From: Sphingomonas sp. AX6
GTDB taxonomy: Bacteria > Pseudomonadota > Alphaproteobacteria > Sphingomonadales > Sphingomonadaceae
Length of the DNA: 64,000 nucleotides
Assembly (NCBI RefSeq): GCF_902506605.1
Contig: NZ_LR733979.1
Location: 2,952,406 to 3,016,405, forward strand
Direction: 5' to 3'
Shown: positions 1 through 6,472 of the stretch, piece after piece
Position numbering within the stretch: position 1 is the first letter of the stretch
Layout: each line of letters begins with the position of its first letter
Notes under the pieces: generated by a model
What the model saw: only the letters and a program-made list of their open reading frames with translations
Database searches by the model: none
What the model was told of the DNA's origin: nothing
Made by a program: the position numbers and the translations under genes

Positions 1-371
1 ATCGCGATTGCCGCGCCTGACAGCGCCAGGATCGTGATCCACAAGAGCATCGAGCCCTCGTGATTGCCCCACGTCCCCGTGATCTTGTAAAGCATGGGCT
101 TGAGCGAATGGCTGTGCTGCACGACCAGTGCGACCGACATGTCCGACCGCACGAACAGTGCGATCAGCGCGCCGAACGACGCGATGGCGAGCAGGCCCTG
201 CACGATCGCCACGGGCCGGATCGCGGCGAAGAGTTGCTGTGCCGCTTCCCCTCGACTGTCCGACCCCGACGGCGCGCGGGACAGGCTCAACCCCAGCGCC
301 GCCATCGCAAGCTGCAACACTGCCAACGCGGCAGCCAGCCACAGCGCCGCCAGACCGAATTCGGCGATCAT
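1..371 (-). CDS. ccmF: Cytochrome c-type biogenesis protein CcmF, N-terminal part (cut by window edge)
   Basis: Only the first ~123 codons lie in the window; the gene runs off the left edge. CcmF is the inner-membrane haem lyase subunit that attaches haem, delivered by CcmE, to apocytochrome c on the periplasmic side. The visible N-terminus starts MIAEFGLAALWLAAALAV, has hydrophobic segments, and contains the YKITGTWGNHEGSMLLW stretch typical of the start of the CcmF WWD-region proteins. The ATG at 371 overlaps the ccmE stop in an ATGA arrangement, so translation is probably coupled. Identity is firm because the gene ends the ccmCDE order; completeness cannot be judged here. Confidence 0.9.
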   Translation of the reverse strand, partial: MIAEFGLAALWLAAALAVLQLAMAALGLSLSRAPSGSDSRGEAAQQLFAAIRPVAIVQGLLAIASFGALIALFVRSDMSVALVVQHSHSLKPMLYKITGTWGNHEGSMLLWITILALSGAAIA

Positions 372-802
372 TGCTCCAGCGACTCGGTCTTGTGCATTGC
401 GCCTGCAATTTCGGGCGGCATGTAGCGCTCGTCATGCTTGGCCAGGATATTGTCGGCGACGAAGCTGCCATCGGGCTGAAAGCGCCCCTCCGCGACGACG
501 CCCGATCCCTCGCGGAACAAGTCGGGGGTGATCCCTGCAAAGCGCACCGGCACCGTCGCGCCGCCATCGGTCACGTCGAATGCGATCGACACGCCATCGG
601 CGGCGCGATCGATCGATCCCTCGACCACCATGCCGCCCAGCCGCACGCCACGATCGAGCGGTGGCGCGCTGCGTTGGACGTCGGAGGGCGCATAGAAGAA
701 CGCGGCCTGATCCTGCAGCGCCGACAGCGCGAGCACCGCCGCGCCGATCACTGCGGCCAGCGCGGCCAGGCCCAGCCATAATCGCTGATGCTTGGCCTTC
801 AT
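368..802 (-). CDS. ccmE: Cytochrome c maturation haem chaperone CcmE
   Basis: 144-residue periplasmic haem chaperone that receives haem from the CcmABCD complex and passes it to CcmF. There is one N-terminal membrane anchor (about residues 8-28) followed by an OB-fold domain. The covalent haem-binding motif LAKHDERY is present, with His123 as the haem-attachment residue and Tyr127 as the partner. The usual motif is HDENY, so the Arg here is a mild variant. The start at 802 overlaps the ccmD stop by ATGA, and its own stop overlaps the ccmF start in the same way. Length is normal for the family. Confidence 0.96.
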   Translation of the reverse strand: MKAKHQRLWLGLAALAAVIGAAVLALSALQDQAAFFYAPSDVQRSAPPLDRGVRLGGMVVEGSIDRAADGVSIAFDVTDGGATVPVRFAGITPDLFREGSGVVAEGRFQPDGSFVADNILAKHDERYMPPEIAGAMHKTESLEQ

Positions 803-924
803 CGGCGCAGGCCTTCCGCCGCGCGCTCTGCCCGACGCATCGCCAGATAAGCGATCAGCGACATGCCGCCCGTCGCGCCGATGACGATCGCATAGGCCGC
901 CGCGATGAAGTTCCAGTGGTTCAT
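799..924 (-). CDS. ccmD: Haem exporter protein CcmD (small membrane protein)
   Basis: A 41-residue protein read directly from the minus strand between ccmC and ccmE. It starts MNHWNFIAAAYAIVIGATGG, has one transmembrane segment (about residues 8-28), and ends in a cationic tail (RRAERAAEGLRR). CcmD is the small subunit that helps release haem-loaded CcmE from the CcmABC transporter. Both ends overlap their neighbours by ATGA (ATG at 924 inside the ccmC stop, stop inside the ccmE start), the usual mark of a tightly coupled ccm operon. It is too short for many gene callers; position, topology and length all fit. Confidence 0.9.
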   Translation of the reverse strand: MNHWNFIAAAYAIVIGATGGMSLIAYLAMRRAERAAEGLRR

Positions 925-1640
925 GCCGCCGCCATCCGCCGCATCCGCGCTTCCACGCGGTTATCGGCGATCATCGCCCGCATCCGCATTAATACCAGCG
1001 CGCCGAACAGCGCGGAAAACCCCGCGATGCTCCACCAGAGTGGCCACAGCATCGACGCATCGATGCTCGACCCGGTCAGCCCGATGCTCTGCCCTTGGTG
1101 CAGCGTGTTCCACCACACCACCGAATAGCGCACGATCGGCAGCAGCACGGTGCCCGCAATGCCGAACAGCGCGACCACCCGCCCGTCGCCGCCGCGCTCG
1201 CTGTCGGCGCGCGCGAGCGCGATCCAGGCGAGATAGACGAAGAACAGGATCAGCATCGACGTCAGCCGCCCGTCCCATTCCCACCACGTGCCCCAGGTCG
1301 GACGTCCCCAGATCGATCCGGTGATCAGACACAAGGCCGCGAACAACGCACCCACCGGCGCGATCGCGCGCGCTGCAACGAACGCCAGCGGATGTTTCCA
1401 GACCAGATAGGCAAAGCAGGCGATCGCCAGGCTCGACCAGCCGCCCAGCCCCAGCCACGCGGCGGGAACATGGACATAAAGGATACGGAAACTGTCGCCT
1501 TGGAGGTAATCAGGCGGCACCTGTGTCAGCCCGCCCCAAAACGCGACGGCCAGCGCCATCACCCCTCCCCAGAACAGGATGGGCGTCATCGGGCGCGCGA
1601 TCTTCAGGAAGCGCGTGGGATTGGCAAGGGCGTGAATCAC
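921..1640 (-). CDS. ccmC: Haem transporter permease CcmC
   Basis: 239-residue polytopic membrane protein of the cytochrome c maturation system; it presents haem to CcmE. The tryptophan-rich WWD motif is at residues 111-123 (WGRPTWGTWWEWD). The two conserved haem-coordinating histidines appear in YVHVP (His57) and NTLHQG (His181). Six transmembrane helices are expected for the family and match the hydrophobic pattern. It is the first ccm gene visible on the minus strand and has about 370 bp without genes upstream, so a promoter may lie there. ccmA and ccmB, which usually work with it, are not in the window. Confidence 0.96.
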   Translation of the reverse strand: MIHALANPTRFLKIARPMTPILFWGGVMALAVAFWGGLTQVPPDYLQGDSFRILYVHVPAAWLGLGGWSSLAIACFAYLVWKHPLAFVAARAIAPVGALFAALCLITGSIWGRPTWGTWWEWDGRLTSMLILFFVYLAWIALARADSERGGDGRVVALFGIAGTVLLPIVRYSVVWWNTLHQGQSIGLTGSSIDASMLWPLWWSIAGFSALFGALVLMRMRAMIADNRVEARMRRMAAA

Positions 1641-2013
1641 GGTATCTGGCGCACGCTTTAGGCTGAAATCTTGCGGGTTTCCACCTCCGACTTATAGCAA
1701 TGCGGTTCGGCTATTTACCCCGATAGCATCCCGTCGCTCCCCGAACGCCGGAGCCGTCTCCTGCCGAAGCAGCAGGGGCGATCCCCATCAGGCCATGTAA
1801 ATTCCAACGCACCGTTCGTTTCGAGCGAAGTCGAGAAACGCATTCGAAGCGCTTGCGGTACGTTTCTCGACTTCGCTCGAAACGAATGGATGTCCGAAGG
1901 ATACAGCGGTGAATGCACCCAATTTCGTTGATCTGCGTTAGGGCCTTGACGACGAAACGTGCCGTTTCACCGCCGAAATGTGGCATGTTCCACCATAACA
2001 AAGGGTTAGCGCC
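1641..2013. other. Intergenic region between divergent ccmC and the anion permease
   Basis: About 370 bp without a convincing gene. It should hold both divergent promoters, but no clear sigma-70 pair was recognised. Its only strong structure is the REP-like inverted repeat at 1812-1889. Confidence 0.6.
1812..1889. repeat. REP-like inverted repeat, type A
   Basis: Two oppositely oriented copies of a short palindromic unit (core TTTCTCGACTTCGCTCGAAA) separated by about 25 bp, with CCGTTCG/CGAACGG-like ends. The same arrangement recurs at 41993, 45647 (variant), 53680, 55659 and 58631. It is non-coding and intergenic, like bacterial REP/BIME elements. Confidence 0.85.
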
Positions 2014-3249
2014 ATTTCGCCGCAGAACGCCGTCTTGGCCGTCTTCATCGCCGTCTATATCGGCATGGCGACGGGCGGCATTCCGCGGTTGAAGGTCGAT
2101 CGCGCATGGATCGCGGTCGCGGGTGCGACATTGTTGATCCTGATCGGCGCGCTGTCGGTGGAAACCGCCGCGCCGCTCGTCGAAATCGACGCGATCGTGC
2201 TGCTGTTGGGGCTGATGATTCTGTCGGCTCAATTCGACCTGGCCGGATTTTACGGGCGCTGCGCAGAGTTCGTGGTCAGGACCGGCGACAAGCCCGCCCG
2301 CTTGCTCGCGTATATCGTCGCGCTTGGCGGGTTTCTCTCGGCGATCCTGGTGAACGATATCGTCGTCTTTGCGCTGACGCCGGTGCTGTGCGCGGGCGTG
2401 CGCGCCAAGGGCCTCGATCCCCGTCCTTTCCTGCTCGCACTTGCGGGTGCGGCCAATGCGGGATCGGCCGCGACGCTAATCGGCAACCCGCAGAACATCC
2501 TGATCGGGCAAGCGGGAAGCCTCGATTTCTTCCGCTTCATCCTGGTCTGCGGTCCGCCCGCGATCATGGCATGCGGCGTCGTCTGGTTGGTCATCTGGGC
2601 AATGTGGCGCAAGCGCTGGGTGCTGGCGGGCGGCTCGGGCGGCGCGCTTCCCCCTGTCGCGTTCGACCGGGGCGCGATGACGAAGGCGCTGGTCGCCACC
2701 GCCGCGCTTCTCATCCTTTTTGCCACCCCGATCCCGCGCGAAGCAGCAGCCCTCACCATCGCGGTCGCGTTGATGGTCAGCCGCCGCTTCGCCAGCCGCG
2801 ATCTGGTCGCGCGCGTCGACTGGAACCTGCTGCTGCTGTTCGCCGGCCTGTTCGTCGTTACCGGCGCGTTCAGCGAAGCGGGATGGAGCACGAGCACCGG
2901 TGCCTGGATGCAATCGCTGGGCTTCGCACCCGACCGCGCGATGCCGTTGGCGGTCGCATCGCTGGTCGGGTCGAACCTGATCGGCAACGTGCCGTTCGTG
3001 GTCGTGCTGCTCCAGGTCGCGCCCAATATGTCCGCCGACACACTCCATGCGCTGGCGTTGCTCTCCACGCTGGCGGGCAATCTGCTGATCGTCGGCAGCG
3101 TCGTGAACCTGATCGTCGCCGAAAGCGCGCGCCAGCAGGGGGTGCGGCTTGGGTTCATGGACTTTGCGCGCGTCGGCATTCCGGTGGCGCTCATTTCGAT
3201 GACGCTGGCGACCGCGTGGCTGGTCGCGGGCGGATGGCTGGTGTGGTGA
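2014..3249 (+). CDS. SLC13/ArsB-NhaD superfamily anion permease
   Basis: Polytopic membrane protein of about 411 residues with roughly ten hydrophobic segments. It contains two inverted-repeat signature regions, NPQNILIGQAGSL after a small-residue-rich helix and SNLIGNVPFVVVLLQV, as seen in the ArsB/NhaD/DASS ion transporter superfamily. The substrate (anion, arsenite-like or Na+/H+) cannot be told from sequence. Start choice is uncertain. The first conventional start is TTG 2035, but the frame is open back to 1999, and an ATT at 2014 (reading ISPQNAVLAVFIAVY) lies 8 nt after an AAAGGG. The N-terminus from 2014 looks more complete, so it is used here. It is followed 16 bp later by the MFS gene, probably co-transcribed. 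Confidence 0.8.
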   Translation: MSPQNAVLAVFIAVYIGMATGGIPRLKVDRAWIAVAGATLLILIGALSVETAAPLVEIDAIVLLLGLMILSAQFDLAGFYGRCAEFVVRTGDKPARLLAYIVALGGFLSAILVNDIVVFALTPVLCAGVRAKGLDPRPFLLALAGAANAGSAATLIGNPQNILIGQAGSLDFFRFILVCGPPAIMACGVVWLVIWAMWRKRWVLAGGSGGALPPVAFDRGAMTKALVATAALLILFATPIPREAAALTIAVALMVSRRFASRDLVARVDWNLLLLFAGLFVVTGAFSEAGWSTSTGAWMQSLGFAPDRAMPLAVASLVGSNLIGNVPFVVVLLQVAPNMSADTLHALALLSTLAGNLLIVGSVVNLIVAESARQQGVRLGFMDFARVGIPVALISMTLATAWLVAGGWLVW

Positions 3250-3265
3250 GGATGAGGAGAGATTG

Positions 3266-4509
3266 ATGGCGAGCGTGGCACCGGCCGATATCGACGACCG
3301 CAACCCCAGCCCCCAGTCGAAGCGCGGGCTCGACTGGATGAACTTCTTCCTGGCGGATGTGCGCGACGGAGTCGGGCCGTTCCTCGCCATCTATCTGCTC
3401 GCCAGTCACCAATGGAGCGCATCGGCGATCGGCGTCGTCATGGGCGCGATGGGCGTCGCCACCGGCCTGGCGCAGATCCCCGCGGGCCAATGGATGGACC
3501 GCGCCGAAAACAAGCGACTGCTGCTGATCCTCGCCTGTATCGCGGTCGCCATCGCGACGCCGATGATGACCATCGTCACGACGTTTCCGGTGGTTCTTAC
3601 TTGCCAGATCATCGTGGGTGCCGCCGCCGCGTTCATCATCCCCGGCATCGCCTCGATCACCCTGGGCGTGGTCGGGCCGAAGCGCTTCGCACCGCGCACC
3701 GGGCGCAACGAGGCGTTCAACCATGCGGGCAACATCGTCGCCGCGTTGATCGCAGGGGGCGTCGGCCACTATCTCGCGCGCGAATATATCTTCTGGGTCG
3801 TGGCGCTGTGGAGCATCTTCTCCGCGCTATCGATCCTGATGGTCCGCCGATCCGAGATCGACCCGCGCATCGCGCGCGGTGCGGTGACCGACACCGGCGA
3901 ACTCCATGTCAGCAGCTTTACCCAAGTGCTGTCGGACCGCCGCATCCTCGTCTTTTCTTCGTCGTCCTGCTGTTCCATTTCGGCAATGCCGCGATGCTGC
4001 CACTGGTCGGGCAGGAACTGACCGCCAATGCGGGCGGATCGGGTGCCGCGTTATGGATGAGCGCGTGCATCATCCTGGCCCAGGCAGTGATGATCCCGGT
4101 ATCGACCTTTGCAGGGAAATATGCCGATCTGTGGGGACGAAAACCCGTGTTCCTGATCGGCCTGATCGCGCTCCCGATCCGCGGCATTCTCTACGGCTTT
4201 TCGGATGAGCCCTGGTATCTGCTCGCGGTGCAGGCACTGGACGGCGTCGGTGCGGGCATCTTCGGCGTCATCTGGATGCTGATCGTCGCCGATCTGACCA
4301 AGGGGACAGGGCGTTACGCGGTGACGCTGGGGGTCATCAATGTCGGTCACATGATCGGGTTATTCCTCAGCCAGACACTGGCCGGCATGATCGTCGACGC
4401 GACCGACAGCTATCGCTGGGGCTTCTGGTTCCTGGCGGGCATCGCGACGCTGGCGCTGCTGCTGTTCCAGTTCGGCATGAAGGAGACGAGGCATGCGTCT
4501 CCAGGCTGA
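3266..4509 (+). pseudogene. MFS transporter, interrupted by a single-base frameshift
   Basis: Two reading frames together encode one major facilitator superfamily permease of about 415 residues. The first (ATG 3266, preceded by GAGGAGA at a 5-nt gap) covers the N-terminal six-helix half, including the loop motif GQWMDRAENKR. After the TTTT run at 3953-3956 the match continues in the -1 frame, covering the second half with GKYADLWGRKP. Inserting one T restores a smooth LVFFFVVLLFHFG helix. This may be a true frameshift mutation, a sequencing error in a homopolymer, or less likely programmed slippage. There are no other lesions. Substrate is unknown; the first half resembles uptake MFS proteins of proteobacteria. 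Convergent with the PilZ gene, whose stop is immediately adjacent. Confidence 0.8.
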
Positions 4510-4857
4510 TCAACGTTCGATCAGATTGTCGAAATCATCCTCGGTAATCGGCTGTTCGAATTCCACCCCCGCCTCGAATTCGTCGACGCGCATCACGCGC
4601 GCGATTCGCGGGCCGACTTCGGGCAGGGTCAGCCAGATTTCCTGCCCGCGCTTCAGCGGCGAATAGGTGATCAGCCGCGCCCCGTGCAGCGACAGGTCCG
4701 TCACGCGGCACAATGCCCGGTCCAGCCCCCCGCGCCCGACCCGCGCGTCGAACGACACCGGCGCGCGGCGCGACTTGCGATGCGTCGATGGGTAAGCAGG
4801 TTCGAACTCCGCCGAAAAGGACGGGACCGAAAACGAACGAGGCTGCGCGTAACTCAT
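4510..4857 (-). CDS. PilZ domain-containing protein
   Basis: Protein of about 115 residues consisting mainly of one PilZ domain, the c-di-GMP receptor fold. An Arg-rich N-terminal switch (HRKSRR) precedes the domain, and the second signature DLSLHG matches the D/N-x-S-x-x-G motif, so c-di-GMP binding is plausible. No output domain is fused, so it probably acts through a partner. ATG 4857 is preferred to the upstream GTG 4863 because an AGG sits about 8 nt before the ATG. The gene ends exactly where the convergent MFS gene ends. Its cellular process cannot be deduced from the neighbours. Confidence 0.85.
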   Translation of the reverse strand: MSYAQPRSFSVPSFSAEFEPAYPSTHRKSRRAPVSFDARVGRGGLDRALCRVTDLSLHGARLITYSPLKRGQEIWLTLPEVGPRIARVMRVDEFEAGVEFEQPITEDDFDNLIER

Positions 4858-4917
4858 ACGCACAGCCTACGATTCGATGGCTAACAGCGCGTTAACGATG
4901 TCGGGTGTGTGAAGACC

Positions 4918-5157
4918 TCAGTCTTCTTTTTTACGGAGCGAAATGCCGCCGCCGAACCGCTTGTTGAAGCGGGCGACCTGACCACCCGCATCGAGCAGAC
5001 GCTGGTTGCCGCCGGTCCATGCCGGATGCGCCAGCGGATCGATTTCCAACGTCATCGTGTCGCCTTCCTTGCCCCAGGTGGACTTGGTTTCGTACACGGT
5101 GCCGTCGGTCATCTGGACCTTGATCATGTGATAATCGGGGTGGGTATCTGCTTTCAC
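4918..5157 (-). CDS. rpmE: 50S ribosomal protein L31
   Basis: 79-residue L31 of the alphaproteobacterial type without the CxxC zinc pair. The signature region runs [18 protein letters not shown] and [11 protein letters not shown]. It is a peripheral large-subunit protein that bridges to the small subunit. Translation appears to begin at a GTG (5157): an AGGAG lies 8 nt upstream, while the nearby ATG at 5162 is out of frame and stops at once. It stands alone between the PilZ gene and a REP-like repeat downstream of fabZ. Confidence 0.95.
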   Translation of the reverse strand: MKADTHPDYHMIKVQMTDGTVYETKSTWGKEGDTMTLEIDPLAHPAWTGGNQRLLDAGGQVARFNKRFGGGISLRKKED

Positions 5158-5256
5158 GTCATATGCTCCTGGCGCGGCTGGTTCCGACCAGCCTGGAAAT
5201 AGGAAGGCGCGCGCCTAGCAGAGCAGGCGCGGTGGTGCAAGATTTGCCCACAAACT

Positions 5257-5333
5257 CGTCATGCCAGCGCAGGCTGGCATATCAGGCGGCGCTTGCGATA
5301 CGGCTTGATACCCCAGCTTGCGCTGGGGTGACG
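5257..5333. repeat. REP-like inverted repeat, type D
   Basis: Two small hairpins, ATGCCAGCGCAGGCTGGCAT and CCCCAGCTTGCGCTGGGG, flanked by CGTCA/TGACG. They lie between fabZ and rpmE. Related pairs occur at 25507, 57707 and 60572. Confidence 0.85.
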
Positions 5334-5335
5334 AT

Positions 5336-5818
5336 CTAGGCCGCAGGCGGATCGGCGATCATCGCGGTGAATTCGCATTCCGCCGCCAGTTCGCCGTCGA
5401 TTTTCGCCTTGCCCGCGAATTTGCAGACGCGCGATCGTTTCTGGACGAATTCGACCTCCAGGCTCATCAGCACGCCGGGCTCAACCGGCTTCCTGAACTT
5501 CACGCCGTCGATCGACATGAAATAAACGAGCTTGCCCGTGCCCGCTAGACCCAGGCTCTCAACCGCGAGCACGCCCGCGGCCTGCGCCAACGCCTCGACG
5601 ATCAGGACGCCGGGCATGATCGGGCGACCGGGGAAATGACCCTGAAAGAACTGCTCGTTGATCGTCACCGCCTTGATGGCGCGGATCGACCGGTCGGGGA
5701 TCAGTTCCTCGACCCGGTCGACCAGCAGCATCGGGTAACGATGCGGAAGCGCCGCCATGACCCGCCCAATGTCGAGCGGGCCGATGTTCGTCGCTTCCGT
5801 GTCGCTCATTTCCGTCAT
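5336..5818 (-). CDS. fabZ: (3R)-hydroxyacyl-[ACP] dehydratase FabZ
   Basis: 160-residue hot-dog-fold dehydratase of type II fatty acid synthesis. The active-site helix [19 protein letters not shown] holds the catalytic His61 and Glu75. Start at 5818 (MTEMSDTEA) is used; an internal ATG at 5809 is an alternative. It is the last gene of the block that begins with rpsB and follows skp by 6 bp. In most Gram-negative bacteria lpxD would separate skp and fabZ and lpxA would follow; neither is present here. The next gene downstream is rpmE. Confidence 0.96.
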   Translation of the reverse strand: MTEMSDTEATNIGPLDIGRVMAALPHRYPMLLVDRVEELIPDRSIRAIKAVTINEQFFQGHFPGRPIMPGVLIVEALAQAAGVLAVESLGLAGTGKLVYFMSIDGVKFRKPVEPGVLMSLEVEFVQKRSRVCKFAGKAKIDGELAAECEFTAMIADPPAA

Positions 5819-5824
5819 CCGGGC

Positions 5825-6472
5825 TTAGCGGCCGGTGGGTGCCGGAGCGGCAGGTGCCGCGGCGGCGGGCGCTGCGCCCTGCTGCTGCTGATTCGGCTGC
5901 CAGCCTGCCGGCGGCGTCGTCGTGACGCTGGGGACCAGGCGGTTGAGTTCGGTCGTAATCAGCGCAGTCACATCGGTCGCCTGATTGGCATAAAGCAGCG
6001 CTTCGGGACGCATCAACAACTGAAGCTTGCGCGCAGTGATGACCGCATTGACCGCCGGGCTGACCTGACGGTTGATCTGTTCGAATGCATAGGCACGAGC
6101 GAGCTGAGCGGGCTGGGTCAGGCGTGCGATTTCGGCCTGTGCCGCCTGTTCCTTCGCCTGGATCGCGGCGGCCTGGGTCTGCAACTGCTGCTGGTTTGCA
6201 TTGGGCTGCTGGCTGGCGGTCTGAAGCTGCTGGACCAGCGGGCGCAGTTCGTTCTGCACGGCGGTGGTGCGCGCCTGCGCCTGATCGAGCGCTGCCTTGT
6301 GCGTCGTTTGGATCTGCGTGATTGCGGTCTTCCACGCATTGCTGTTCTGGATCGCGGCTTCGGGATCGGCAACGGCGACTCCGGCGATCTGGGCAGTGGC
6401 CGGAACGGCAGTCGCGGCAACGATCGGGGTTGCGGCAACGGCCGCCAGCATGAGCGATTTGAGGATGGTCAT
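5825..6472 (-). CDS. skp: OmpH/Skp family periplasmic chaperone
   Basis: 215-residue secreted protein. It has a signal peptide (MTILKSLMLAAVAATPIVA to about residue 28) and a long Gln/Ala-rich region compatible with the coiled-coil tentacles of Skp. Skp holds unfolded outer-membrane proteins on their way to BamA. The C-terminus is a low-complexity Gln, Pro and Ala tail, longer than in enterobacterial Skp. ATG 6472 overlaps the bamA stop (ATGA), which fixes the start; a longer open frame upstream only reads through bamA out of frame. Its place between bamA and fabZ supports the call more than primary sequence does. Confidence 0.88.
   Translation of the reverse strand: MTILKSLMLAAVAATPIVAATAVPATAQIAGVAVADPEAAIQNSNAWKTAITQIQTTHKAALDQAQARTTAVQNELRPLVQQLQTASQQPNANQQQLQTQAAAIQAKEQAAQAEIARLTQPAQLARAYAFEQINRQVSPAVNAVITARKLQLLMRPEALLYANQATDVTALITTELNRLVPSVTTTPPAGWQPNQQQQGAAPAAAAPAAPAPTGR

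Noticed and set aside
3940..3970. Programmed -1 frameshift in the MFS gene
   Set aside because: There is a TTTT run but no full slippery heptamer or stimulatory structure; a mutation or read error is simpler.
4918..5157. L31 lacking zinc cysteines as an unusual loss
   Set aside because: The zinc-free form with MTDGT is normal in alphaproteobacteria.
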